In this document: positions 26,553-34,937 of the stretch, in pieces
Layout: each line of letters opens with the position of its first letter
Numbering within the stretch: the stretch's first letter is position 1
Assembly (NCBI GenBank): GCA_016787265.1
Contig: JAEUVF010000010.1
Location: forward strand, 124,001 to 188,000
Length of the DNA: 64,000 nucleotides
Origin: Flavipsychrobacter sp.
GTDB taxonomy: Bacteria > Bacteroidota > Bacteroidia > Chitinophagales > Chitinophagaceae
Direction: 5' to 3'
Program-made: the position numbers and the translations under genes
Notes under the pieces: generated by a model
The model's database searches: none
What the model was told of the DNA's origin: nothing
The model's input: the letters and a program-made list of their open reading frames with translations, nothing else

Positions 26553-28466
26553 ATGAAAAATAATTTGAAAACAATTGCCTTATCAGCAGTCGCCGGTGTA
26601 GGACTCTTTTCTTCGTGCAACAAATTTGACGAGATAAATGAGAATCCATACGGAGCCGGTTCACAGCAGGTTCAGGTAGAATATTTTATCAACGGCTCCA
26701 TCGTTGGAGCACAACAGGACCCGCATATTGCTGAACGAATTTTTGTACTGTATTGGAAAACCGCAGGCCACCAGCAACAGGGTGGTGGCATTTCAAGTGG
26801 TGGTTATAACGACGGCTGGTCATCTGACTACTGGAGCCGTGGTTATGCTGCAGGATGGCTGGCCGGCGTGAACTCAGGTATCACTGTTGCCAACGAACAG
26901 ATTGCGTCCGGCAATATCAAGCCCTATACCAATAACCTGCTCCAGGTAGCCCGTATCTGGCGTGCTTACCTGATGAGTGAGCTGGCAGATACCTTTGGAC
27001 CTATTCCATTGGATGGTTTTCAGGGTTCCACCCCCACCTATTCCAGTGAAAAGGATGTTTATTATTTTATGCTGGATGAATTGAAAGATGCAAGCTCAAA
27101 ACTTGACCTTGCTGTTAGCCCTGCTGCTATCGCCAAATTTGATCCGGTTTATGGATATAACTGGGCGAATTGGCAGAAATTTTCCAATTCTCTGCGGATG
27201 CGTTTCGCGATGCGTCTTTCCGAAGTGGATGGTGCCAAGGCAAAAGCTGAGTTTGAGGCTGCAGCTGCCGGACCGTTTATCACTACCCTTGGTGAAACTT
27301 TCCAGGTGGCAGAAAAACCAGGTTGGGATGCCCTTACAGGTGTGATGACCCGTGAATGGAATGCTTTCTTCATTTCAGCAACATTAAATAACCTGTACCT
27401 GAACCTGGGTGGAGTAAAATCTGAAGACCAATTGGCTGCTTCCTATGCTGCCAAAATCAAACCGGCTGATTATATGGGGATCCGCCTGGAGAATCATTTC
27501 GCAACCAAAACCAATGACCCCTCTGCAGGTTTCTGGCTGGATGGATTGCCGAATGTGATTGATCCCCGTGCTTATAAAACCTTTGCTATTCCGGGTGATT
27601 TTTCGAATTCCAATTTTAACTATTACCCTTCCTGGACGAATGATGCAAGAACTACTTCCCGCAACTTGTTGGGAGAGGATGGTTCTGCCTGGAAAGCAGT
27701 TGATGCCACCTTAAGCTGGAATGCTTCTTCCAACGGTGATTGGGGTGTAAAAGGTTCCCGGAACCAGGTGCGTGCGTATCCCGGAACCATGCCCAGACTT
27801 GCCCATAACTTCAGGAACAGTGCTAACAAGCGGATTTTCTTTGCAGCCTGGGAATCCTATTTCCTCGTTGCCGAAGCTGCTGTCCGGAACTGGACGGTTC
27901 CAATGGGAGGTCAACAGGCCTATGAAGAAGGCATTAAATCCAGCTTTGAATATTGGGGAGTTGGTGCATTTGCCAATAACTACCTTACTTCGAATTCCTA
28001 TAACAGGGCCGGAACTTCAGTGGCCTGGGGCCATACAGCTGAGCCTCCGGCAACGTATGCGATGAATTATGTGGATGGTTATACCAATGCCAATGGTGTT
28101 GCCCAGATTAAATATCCGGAAAACACCCTGTATAAAAATGGTACAGTAAAGAATGATCTTCTAACCAAGATCATTACTCAAAAATTCATCGCTCAAAACC
28201 CCTGGTTGCCACTTGAAACCTGGAGTGATCACAGAAGATTAGGCTTGCCATTTTTTGAGAATCCGGCGGTTGAGAATCCGCTGGTTAATATGCCGGATCT
28301 GACTGCTTCCAATTATATGACAAGCAGTGTGAAGTTTTTCCCTCAACGAGTACGTTACCCTTCTTCATTTGCCAACAGTAATCCGAAGGGATATGAGCAG
28401 GCGGTAGCACTTCTTGGAGGTGTAGATGGTGTCCTTACTCCACTCTGGTGGGCTAAGAAACCTTAA
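26553..28466 (+). CDS. SusD-like (SusD_2 type) surface lipoprotein
   Basis: 637 residues with a lipoprotein signal ending at Cys22 (GLFSSCNKFDEINENPYG). The sequence resembles the SusD_2/SusD-like family: DEINENP near the start, WRAYLMSELADTFGPIPL (TPR-type helices), and a C-terminal WSDHRRLGLPFFENP. It forms the lid of the SusC transporter and binds substrate at the cell surface. A strong terminator follows at 28506, closing the ROK-susC-susD unit. Confidence 0.93.
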   Translation: MKNNLKTIALSAVAGVGLFSSCNKFDEINENPYGAGSQQVQVEYFINGSIVGAQQDPHIAERIFVLYWKTAGHQQQGGGISSGGYNDGWSSDYWSRGYAAGWLAGVNSGITVANEQIASGNIKPYTNNLLQVARIWRAYLMSELADTFGPIPLDGFQGSTPTYSSEKDVYYFMLDELKDASSKLDLAVSPAAIAKFDPVYGYNWANWQKFSNSLRMRFAMRLSEVDGAKAKAEFEAAAAGPFITTLGETFQVAEKPGWDALTGVMTREWNAFFISATLNNLYLNLGGVKSEDQLAASYAAKIKPADYMGIRLENHFATKTNDPSAGFWLDGLPNVIDPRAYKTFAIPGDFSNSNFNYYPSWTNDARTTSRNLLGEDGSAWKAVDATLSWNASSNGDWGVKGSRNQVRAYPGTMPRLAHNFRNSANKRIFFAAWESYFLVAEAAVRNWTVPMGGQQAYEEGIKSSFEYWGVGAFANNYLTSNSYNRAGTSVAWGHTAEPPATYAMNYVDGYTNANGVAQIKYPENTLYKNGTVKNDLLTKIITQKFIAQNPWLPLETWSDHRRLGLPFFENPAVENPLVNMPDLTASNYMTSSVKFFPQRVRYPSSFANSNPKGYEQAVALLGGVDGVLTPLWWAKKP

Positions 28467-28505
28467 AATATACTGTTCCACCCAGTAGGGTAAACATTTA
28501 GTAGC

Positions 28506-28539
28506 AGAGGCTGTCTCAAATGAGGCAGCCTCTTTTTTT
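28506..28539 (+). terminator. Strong Rho-independent terminator
   Basis: A 12-bp stem (AGAGGCTGTCTC with GAGGCAGCCTCT, one mismatch) and a four-base loop are followed directly by seven T. It lies 40 bases after susD. Confidence 0.85.
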
Positions 28540-28600
28540 ACCGGGAGTACCGGAGCTAAAATTTTTCGTGAGTAAAATATTTGGTATTTTAAGGATATAT

Positions 28601-29818
28601 ATGTCACCAAAAATTGAAGTCTACAAGGGAAAGATCCTGAAGGAATTGTGTTTTGGGAAACGTATGTCTGCTTCGGAATTAAGCCTTCGTATTCAGAGAA
28701 GCCTGCCTGTTACCATGCGGGTCCTGGATGACTTGGTGAAGGAGGGTATGATTTTCGAGAAAGGATTCGCACCTTCTACCGGTGGAAGGAGACCACAGGT
28801 ATATGCACTTGCACCGGAACGTATGTATGCTGTTGCCATTGCAATGGACCAATTAATTACCAAAATCGCCCTGGTGGACCTTGAGAATTTTGAAAGACTC
28901 AATGAAAAGAGAATCAGTCTCTCGTTAAAGAACAATCCGGATGCCTTAAAAGAATTAATCAGTATCATCAGTACTTATCTGAATGAATTGACGGTACCCA
29001 AAAATAAAATCCTCGGCGTTGGAATTGGTATGCCTGGGTTTATTGACCTGACAACCGGAGTCAATTATTCTTTTCTTGATAACAATGGCAAAAGTATTCC
29101 AGACAGGATGCAAAATGAATTGGGACTGCCTGTTTACATGGATAATGATTCCAGTTTGATTGCGCTGGCTGAATTAAAACTGGGTGGTTCCAAAGGAAAG
29201 AACAATGTAATGGTAATCAATCTTTCCTGGGGCATTGGCCTGGGTATGATTGTAAATGGTTCACTTTTCCGGGGATACAATGGTTTTGCAGGAGAATTTA
29301 GCCATATTCCCCTCTTTAACAACAATAAACTCTGTGATTGTGGAAAGATGGGTTGCCTGGAAACCGAGGCATCCATGAAAGTACTTGTCCAAAGGGTAAG
29401 GAATGGTATAGAAGCCGGCCGGGTTACCACCATAAAAAGTTTACCGGATGACATCGATGCGGCCTTTCAGATGATTATTCAGGCAGCGCTCCGGGGTGAT
29501 CAGCTGGCAGTAGAGATCATTTCTGAAATCGTTCATATTATAGGAAAGGGAGTTGCCATCCTGGTACATATCATGAATCCGGAAGAAATTGTAATCAGCG
29601 GCAGAGGGGCAGCTGCTGGCAGGTTATTGCTTCCTCCTATTCAGCAGGCGTTAAACAGGTATTGTATACCCCGACTTACAGCACATACGCAATTGAGGAT
29701 ATCTGAGCTAAATAAGTTTGCAGAGCTTTATGGAGCTGCGGCATTGGTTGCTGAACAACTTGGTAAACAAATCAGAAACAATCGTACGAATCCTGAAAAT
29801 TATCCTTTTGCCGCCTGA
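28601..29818 (+). CDS. ROK-family transcription regulator (second paralogue)
   Basis: 405 residues, closely similar to the regulator at 22152 along its whole length: winged helix (KILKELCFGKRMSASELSLR), ROK domain with VAIAMDQLITKIALVD, IDLTTGVNYSFLDN, zinc motif CDCGKMGCLETEAS and ISGRGAAAGRLLLPPIQQ. The kinase phosphate loop is again missing. The ATG at 28601 matches the paralogue's start; 27 upstream codons run back into the terminator and are rejected. It lies behind the susD terminator, so it is probably transcribed separately. The pair may respond to different ligands or form heteromers (inference). Confidence 0.9.
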   Translation: MSPKIEVYKGKILKELCFGKRMSASELSLRIQRSLPVTMRVLDDLVKEGMIFEKGFAPSTGGRRPQVYALAPERMYAVAIAMDQLITKIALVDLENFERLNEKRISLSLKNNPDALKELISIISTYLNELTVPKNKILGVGIGMPGFIDLTTGVNYSFLDNNGKSIPDRMQNELGLPVYMDNDSSLIALAELKLGGSKGKNNVMVINLSWGIGLGMIVNGSLFRGYNGFAGEFSHIPLFNNNKLCDCGKMGCLETEASMKVLVQRVRNGIEAGRVTTIKSLPDDIDAAFQMIIQAALRGDQLAVEIISEIVHIIGKGVAILVHIMNPEEIVISGRGAAAGRLLLPPIQQALNRYCIPRLTAHTQLRISELNKFAELYGAAALVAEQLGKQIRNNRTNPENYPFAA

Positions 29819-29826
29819 TCAACAGG

Positions 29827-30129
29827 CTATCGCGCTTTAATGGAAAGGGTATTTTCCTGTTTACGAAACAGGAATCGTTGCGCCAGCCAGCCAAGGGTAA
29901 AACTGGGAACAAAATCAGTAAAAGGCAGAAGCTCTTCTGCAAAGGCGAAAAATCCCCCCAACGCACCTTTCCATCCCCCAAATAACCTGAAAAAAATCAG
30001 TCCGGAAACCGGCGCCCAAATCAGGTCGCCAAATTCACCCAATACAGGTATAGCATAGGTAAAGTAACCAACCAGGTCCAGCGCCACGCAGACCAACAGG
30101 GAAGGGGTCTTGGAATAAACATGCTGCAT
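29827..30129 (-). CDS. Small conserved-type membrane protein
   Basis: 100 residues with two or three hydrophobic segments (LLVCVALDLVGYFTYAIPVLG, of which LLVCVALDLVGYFTYAIP is the core; LIWAPVSGLIFFRLFGG; FVPSFTLGWLAQRF). It has a DUF-type membrane protein pattern known from Bacteroidota, function unknown. It converges with the second ROK gene (8 bases apart) and is divergent from the thioredoxin-ApbE operon. Confidence 0.65.
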   Translation of the reverse strand: MQHVYSKTPSLLVCVALDLVGYFTYAIPVLGEFGDLIWAPVSGLIFFRLFGGWKGALGGFFAFAEELLPFTDFVPSFTLGWLAQRFLFRKQENTLSIKAR

Positions 30130-30190
30130 ACTCAGAAAGACGTGGTAAAAACTTCAAAAGTTGTATTCCTATTTTAAAAATCAGGGTGAT

Positions 30191-30208
30191 ATGTGAGAAA
30201 AATCACAT
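30191..30208. promoter_or_regulatory. CRP-type palindrome
   Basis: ATGTGA-GAAAAA-TCACAT is a perfect 18-bp palindrome and an exact match to the TGTGA-N6-TCACA consensus of CRP/FNR-family regulators. It lies 47-64 bases upstream of the thioredoxin gene in a divergent promoter region, so it may control that operon, the membrane protein at 29827, or both. Confidence 0.55.
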
Positions 30209-30254
30209 GGCCGAGATTAGAATGAGATTAGATTCACATTAAAAGTAGATTAAA

Positions 30255-30689
30255 ATGGCTTTTCTTATATCCGTTCTGGTGCTGGTTTCTCAGGTCATTA
30301 ACCCTGTATGGCTGTTGGATTTTTCAGATGCGCAGCAGCAGGCAAAGCAGGAGCAAAAACAGATTTTACTGAACTTTTCCGGCTCTGACTGGTGTGGCCC
30401 CTGCATTCGTCTCACAAAAGATGTTTTCCAGTCTCCGGAATTTGAAGCACTCGCCGCTAAAGAGTTAATCCTGGTCAGAGCAGATTTTCCCAGATCCAGG
30501 AAAAATCAGTTATCTCCCGAACAACAGAAAAAAAACGATGCACTGGCAGAACGCTATAATAGTAAAGGCAGTTTTCCCTTAACCCTTCTGTTGGATGCCA
30601 ATGGAGTGGTGATAAAAACTTGGGAAGGATACCCGGAAAACAAAGCAACCGGATTTTTAAACGAACTACGTACCCTGACAAATGAGTAA
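30255..30689 (+). CDS. Exported thioredoxin-fold protein
   Basis: 144 residues. A hydrophobic N-terminus (AFLISVLVLVSQVINPVW) suggests export or membrane anchoring. The thioredoxin fold has the redox pair Cys47/Cys50 in SDWCGPC and the cis-proline segment KGSFPLTLLLD. This is the Thioredoxin_7-like type. It is the first gene of a tight operon: the next gene starts 8 bases before its stop. It probably handles disulfides of the cysteine-tailed lipoprotein or the barrel encoded downstream (inference). Confidence 0.88.
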   Translation: MAFLISVLVLVSQVINPVWLLDFSDAQQQAKQEQKQILLNFSGSDWCGPCIRLTKDVFQSPEFEALAAKELILVRADFPRSRKNQLSPEQQKKNDALAERYNSKGSFPLTLLLDANGVVIKTWEGYPENKATGFLNELRTLTNE

Positions 30690-31638
30690 AGATCTTGAAC
30701 TATTCCAGACAGCTGGCAATTTGAAAAAGCAATCTCTCCGATTGATGGGAAACCGCTTTGAATTAACGGTTATGGAACCGGATGCTGGCAAAGCAGATTG
30801 GTTGATTGAACTTGCAATCACTGAAATACGTCGAATAGAAGCAGTTTTTTCCACCTTTCTTCCAGACAGCGAAACCAACCGCATAAATGAAATGGCTGGT
30901 ATTTCTCCGGTTGAAGTGTCAGCAGAAATGATAGGACTGATCCAGCGTGCCCAACGGATCTCAGCGCTTACACAAGGAGCCTTTGATTTGTCCTATGGTT
31001 CCATAGATAAACGTTTCTGGAACTTTGACCAAACCATGAAGACGCTTCCTGATGCCGCGGTTGCCCGGAAGGCGGTACGCCTGATTAACTTTCGAAATAT
31101 TGAAGTGGATCCCCTGAACCGGACTGTTTTTCTGAAAGAAAAAGGAATGCGAATCGGTTTTGGTGGAATCGGAAAAGGATATGCTGCAGATCGCGCTAAA
31201 GAAGTACTTATTAAAGAAGGGGTAACCAGTGGAATTGTAAACGCTTCAGGTGATCTTACTGCCTGGGGTAAACAGGAGAATGGGGAACCCTGGACGATCG
31301 GTATAGCTGATCCCAATGCGGCTAATCATTTGTTCTCCTATATCAACATTACCGATATGTCTGTTGCAACCTCCGGTAATTATGAAAAGTTTGTTGAGAT
31401 CAATGGTAAGCGCTATTCACACACCATTGATCCCCGTACAGGCATGCCTGTTAGTGGAATAAAAAGTGTAACAATTATTAGTCCTTTTGCAGAACTCTCT
31501 GATGCACTTGCTACTCCCGTTATGATCATGGGAGCAGAAATCGGACTTGATATGCTGAACCAGATGAAACAGGTTGCTGCGCTCATTATTGACGATTCTA
31601 ACCGATTAAAGACAACCCGAAATATTCAATTGATATGA
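30682..31638 (+). CDS. apbE: FAD:protein FMN transferase (ApbE family), no signal peptide
   Basis: 318 residues. ApbE enzymes attach FMN from FAD to Ser/Thr in partner proteins. The signature segments are present: FGGIGKGYAADRA, VNASGDLTAWG, SVATSGNYEKF and YSHTIDPRTGMP, plus the C-terminal LSDALATPVMIMG. Most ApbE proteins are lipoproteins; this one starts MSKDLELFQTAGNLKKQSL with no hydrophobic leader, suggesting cytoplasmic action. The start overlaps the thioredoxin gene by 8 bases and its stop overlaps the next gene by 4. No standard flavinylation-target domain is adjacent. Confidence 0.92.
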   Translation: MSKDLELFQTAGNLKKQSLRLMGNRFELTVMEPDAGKADWLIELAITEIRRIEAVFSTFLPDSETNRINEMAGISPVEVSAEMIGLIQRAQRISALTQGAFDLSYGSIDKRFWNFDQTMKTLPDAAVARKAVRLINFRNIEVDPLNRTVFLKEKGMRIGFGGIGKGYAADRAKEVLIKEGVTSGIVNASGDLTAWGKQENGEPWTIGIADPNAANHLFSYINITDMSVATSGNYEKFVEINGKRYSHTIDPRTGMPVSGIKSVTIISPFAELSDALATPVMIMGAEIGLDMLNQMKQVAALIIDDSNRLKTTRNIQLI

Positions 31639-31847
31639 TAAAGAAAACGATGGTGGGCATTTTATTACTTACGGGACTCAACAGCTGCCAGGTGGTGAAA
31701 GAGTTTCAGAAGAATCGCCTGAATGATGCGGAGATGGTGTTAGGAAACCGCAAGGTGGAGAAAACAGAACTCAGCTTTCAATCTTACAGGGAAGGAGCTT
31801 CTGGTGCGAATGCCGGTAAATCCGGTGGTGGTTGTGGTTGCAATTAG
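31635..31847 (+). CDS. DUF4266 small lipoprotein with Gly-Cys tail
   Basis: 70 residues. The lipoprotein signal ends at Cys18 (LLLTGLNSCQVV); a short helical part follows and the C-terminus is GGGCGCN. This fits DUF4266, a family found with ApbE and DUF3570. The segment EGASGAN (residues 53-59) is distantly like the Ser/Thr-Gly-Ala flavinylation motif, but lacks the Asp and the final Thr. Start codon ATGA overlaps the apbE stop. The cysteines at 67 and 69 could be thioredoxin or metal targets (inference). Confidence 0.85.
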   Translation: MIKKTMVGILLLTGLNSCQVVKEFQKNRLNDAEMVLGNRKVEKTELSFQSYREGASGANAGKSGGGCGCN

Positions 31848-31867
31848 AAACTGAAGAAAACAAGTAC

Positions 31868-33061
31868 ATGAAAAAAATCTGTCTTACCGTAATTGGCCTC
31901 TATATTGGTTTATTAGCCGCTTTTTCTCAAACTGTTCAGGATAGTTCCTATCAAAAACGCCGCTTGAAAATAGAGGAGATCAACCTGGTATCGAGTTATT
32001 ATCACCAGAATGGTGAACATGCTGCTGTGACCGGTGGCATCGGTTCCCAGAAGTTAACGGATCTCTCCAATTCGCTGGAAGTAAAGCTGATTCGACTCGA
32101 CCGTCAGCAACGAAAGCAAACCTGGTCAGTAGATATTGGGTTGGATCATTATACCTCTGCTTCTTCAGATAAAATTGATCCCAAGACTGTAACATCCGCC
32201 TCCTATGCGGATACCAGAATTTATCCTTCCGTCTCCTTCAGCCGGGAGAATGAAAAGAAAGGAACAGAGTGGGGAGGTGGATTATCCTACAGTGGTGAAT
32301 ATGATTACACCTCAATCGGGGCGAATCTACACGGGTCCAAAAAGACAGCCAATAAAATGGGAGAATTCACGGCGAAGGGACAGGTTTACATGGATCGCAT
32401 CAGTTTGATTTACCCCATCGAACTAAGAGATGGCAATTCGCCTGATCCTTTAAAGCGAGGAGGGGGCAGCAGAAATTCCTACAGCCTGGCTTTGTCCTGG
32501 TCCCAGATTGTTAACCAGCGGCTGCAGGTTAGTTTTTTGCTTGATCTCATTCAGCAACAAGGGTATCTGTCGCTCCCTTTTAACAGGGTATATTTTACAG
32601 ATGGCACTGTGCATGTAGAGCGATTACCGGACAGCAGAATTAAAGTCCCTATTGGTTTCAGGGCCAATTATTTTGCTGGGGACCGGTTTATTTTCAGAAC
32701 GTATTACCGGTACTACAAAGATTCCTGGGGATTATCAGCCCATACTGCCAGTCTGGAAACGTCCATAAAGCTCAGCCCGTTTTATTCCTTTTCCCCTTTT
32801 TACAGGTATTATCACCAAACGGCCATTGATTATTTTGCTCCCTACATGACCCATGCCCCGGGTAAAGAATTTTACAGCAGTAATTTTGATTTATCTCAGT
32901 TCAGCAGTCATTTCTTTGGAGGAGGTATTCGCTTTTCACCACCCAGGGGCATACTGGGGATCCAGCACCTGAACAGTCTTGAACTTCGATATGGACATTA
33001 TACCAGAAGTAATTCCCTGCACTCGAATATTGTATCATTCCATTTGAAGTGGAAAGGGTAG
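31868..33061 (+). CDS. DUF3570 predicted outer-membrane beta-barrel
   Basis: 397 residues. A signal peptide (ICLTVIGLYIGLLAAFSQ) is followed by alternating strands rich in aromatic ends, and the sequence closes VSFHLKWKG. Features such as SSYYHQNGEHAAVTGGIGSQKL and DHYTSASSDKIDP match DUF3570. It is probably an outer-membrane channel or scaffold. It is the last gene of the thioredoxin-ApbE-DUF4266 operon, 20 bases after DUF4266; the ATG at 31868 gives the signal peptide directly, so an upstream frame from 31832 is rejected. Confidence 0.85.
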   Translation: MKKICLTVIGLYIGLLAAFSQTVQDSSYQKRRLKIEEINLVSSYYHQNGEHAAVTGGIGSQKLTDLSNSLEVKLIRLDRQQRKQTWSVDIGLDHYTSASSDKIDPKTVTSASYADTRIYPSVSFSRENEKKGTEWGGGLSYSGEYDYTSIGANLHGSKKTANKMGEFTAKGQVYMDRISLIYPIELRDGNSPDPLKRGGGSRNSYSLALSWSQIVNQRLQVSFLLDLIQQQGYLSLPFNRVYFTDGTVHVERLPDSRIKVPIGFRANYFAGDRFIFRTYYRYYKDSWGLSAHTASLETSIKLSPFYSFSPFYRYYHQTAIDYFAPYMTHAPGKEFYSSNFDLSQFSSHFFGGGIRFSPPRGILGIQHLNSLELRYGHYTRSNSLHSNIVSFHLKWKG

Positions 33062-33074
33062 GGAAGGGAATTAC

Positions 33075-33220
33075 GTGAGAAGGGAAACGGGAGACAAAGG
33101 AGGCGGGAGACGAGGGAGACGGGAGGCAAAGGAAACGGGAGACGAGGGAGACGGGAGACAAAGGAGGCGGGAAGAAGGAGGCATGGAGGATGAGCATTGG
33201 AAGATGGAGGAATGGAAGAA
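33075..33220. repeat. Purine-rich 9-mer-type repeat array
   Basis: Units of GGGAGACGA, GGGAGACAAA and GGAGGC are arranged in a higher-order repeat: 33105-33133 and 33137-33165 differ at one base. It ends in GGAATGGAAGA-type units, as in the arrays at 19.9 and 52.0 kb. Confidence 0.8.
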
Positions 33221-33609
33221 TTAGGGGGTACTGATTTCTGATGAATTTTATGGTTACCTATAGGTGACATTACATAGGGTTAATGATGGCTATATGCAAC
33301 AATAAAAATGCAGTTGAAACCACACCAGGGAATCTGACCACCAGATTTTATTGATAGGCTATAAATTAATTTGAGTATAGCTTAATCTAATCTGGAACGG
33401 TTCATGCCTGTGGAGTATACTGGAGTGGTTGCAGAATGGTTCACTGGTGCTTCACTGGCGGTTCAAGAGTAGTGAAGCAATGGTGCTGGAGTGGTTGTAA
33501 TTGACTGAGTGGGTAGATGAAAGCAGCCGAATGGATGGAGAAAAGTACCCGAAAGGAAGGGAAAGTGAGACGTGAGATGTGAAATGAGAGACGTGAAAAG
33601 GTGAAAGAG

Positions 33610-33698
33610 GTACGCCCCTTTCACCTTTTTCTTTTCCCATCTCCCGCCTCCCGTCTCCTTTGTCTCCATTCTCCTTTGTTCCCTCTTCCATTCCTCCA
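33610..33698. repeat. Pyrimidine-rich repeat, complementary to the 33.1 kb array
   Basis: Runs of CCCGCCTCCCGTCTCC, TTTGTCTCC and CTCCTTTG-type units face the purine array about 400 bases upstream. 33575-33640 also contains GTGAAAGG and CTTTCACC units of the second repeat type. The last bases abut the mqnC stop codon. Confidence 0.75.
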
Positions 33699-34823
33699 TT
33701 AATACGTTATAACCTGCTCCTGTATCTGCTCCGGCATTTCGCGGAATTCATATTGCTGATTGCGGAGCTGGGGTTCAAAACCTGCTTCGCGGATGGCAGC
33801 CTGAATGCTCTTGTAGGTAAACCGATGTGGTGCACCTGCAGCGCTTACTACATTCTCTTCAATCATGATACTGCCAAAATCATTCGCACCTGCATGGAGG
33901 CAAAGTTGCGCTACTTCCTTTCCAACTGTCAGCCAGCTGGCCTGGATATTTTTCACATTGGGCAGCATGATTCGGCTCAGGGCGATCATCCGGATATATT
34001 CTTCAGTTGTCGTCAGGTTGTGTACACCGCGGATACGCGCCAATAAGGTATCCACATCCTGGAAGGTCCAAGGAATAAAAGCAATAAATCCTTTTGCTCC
34101 ATCCGGTTTACGTGCCTGGACATCCCGCAGTTTAACCAGGTGCTCCATCCGTTCTTCTATGGTTTCAACATGGCCAAACATCATGGTTGCGGAAGTGGTC
34201 AGGTTTAGTTTATGTGCTTCATGCATAATATCCAGCCATTCCTGAGAGCCACACTTACCCTTACTGATAAGACGACGTACCCTGTCCACCAGTATTTCTG
34301 CACCCGGACCAGGAAGAGAATCCATGCCTGCCTCCTTGAGTGCCTTGAGTACTTCATGGTGGGATTTCTTTTCCAGTTTGCAGATATGGGCCACTTCGGG
34401 AGGTCCTAAAGCGTGCAGCTTAAGATTCGGGAAGAGTTGCTTGAGTTGTTTGAACAGGTCCACATAGTAGGCTAGTCCGAGTTCAGGATGATGACCACCC
34501 TGCAGCAGCAATTGTTCTCCCCCGTACTGAAAGGTTTCGGCTATTTTGGCTTTGTACGTATCCAGGTCAGTGATATATGCCTCAGCATGACCCGGTATCC
34601 GGTAGAAATTACAGAATTTACAATTGGCAATACAAACATTGGTAGTGTTCATATTCCGGTCAATGATCCAGGTTACCTTTCCATGTGGCACCTGGATTTT
34701 CCGGAGGGTATCGGCTACCTGCATCAATTCAGCCAGGGGAGCCTGGTGAAACAGGAAGACCCCTTCTTCTTCAGATAAAAATTCAAAATTCAGGGCTTTG
34801 CGGTACAGTTCTGCTAGTTGCAT
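33699..34823 (-). CDS. mqnC: Cyclic dehypoxanthinyl futalosine synthase
   Basis: 374-residue radical SAM enzyme of the futalosine route to menaquinone; it cyclises dehypoxanthinyl futalosine. Radical SAM cysteines are 64, 68 and 71 (CIANCKFC). LLLQGGHHPELGL, DSLPGPGAEILVDRVR and TTSATMMFGHVET match MqnC rather than MqnE. Menaquinone is the expected electron carrier for the complex III operon at 52.5 kb. No other mqn gene is in the window. Downstream lies the repeat-rich spacer. Confidence 0.92.
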   Translation of the reverse strand: MQLAELYRKALNFEFLSEEEGVFLFHQAPLAELMQVADTLRKIQVPHGKVTWIIDRNMNTTNVCIANCKFCNFYRIPGHAEAYITDLDTYKAKIAETFQYGGEQLLLQGGHHPELGLAYYVDLFKQLKQLFPNLKLHALGPPEVAHICKLEKKSHHEVLKALKEAGMDSLPGPGAEILVDRVRRLISKGKCGSQEWLDIMHEAHKLNLTTSATMMFGHVETIEERMEHLVKLRDVQARKPDGAKGFIAFIPWTFQDVDTLLARIRGVHNLTTTEEYIRMIALSRIMLPNVKNIQASWLTVGKEVAQLCLHAGANDFGSIMIEENVVSAAGAPHRFTYKSIQAAIREAGFEPQLRNQQYEFREMPEQIQEQVITY

Positions 34824-34937
34824 GATGCGATTTTAATCCGTTAAGTCCAACAAAATTAGGTTGGGAATGTTGGATGGGTTCAAATAATTTATGACCGACG
34901 GTTCGATTCGGTTTCAAATTGATTGTAAATTCATTCA

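Larger units (their letters stand above)
33062..33698. other. Convergent intergenic region filled largely by simple repeats
   Basis: 637 bases without a gene, between converging DUF3570 and mqnC. Both ends are simple repeat (33075-33220 and 33610-33698). The middle holds ordinary sequence, with a duplicated CTGGAGTGGTTG near 33420 and 33490 and TTCACTGG repeats. No RNA gene was recognised. Confidence 0.65.

Noticed and set aside
33699..34823. MqnE (aminofutalosine synthase) identity
   Set aside because: The GAEILVDRVR and MMFGHVET context and the CIANCKFC spacing fit MqnC better.
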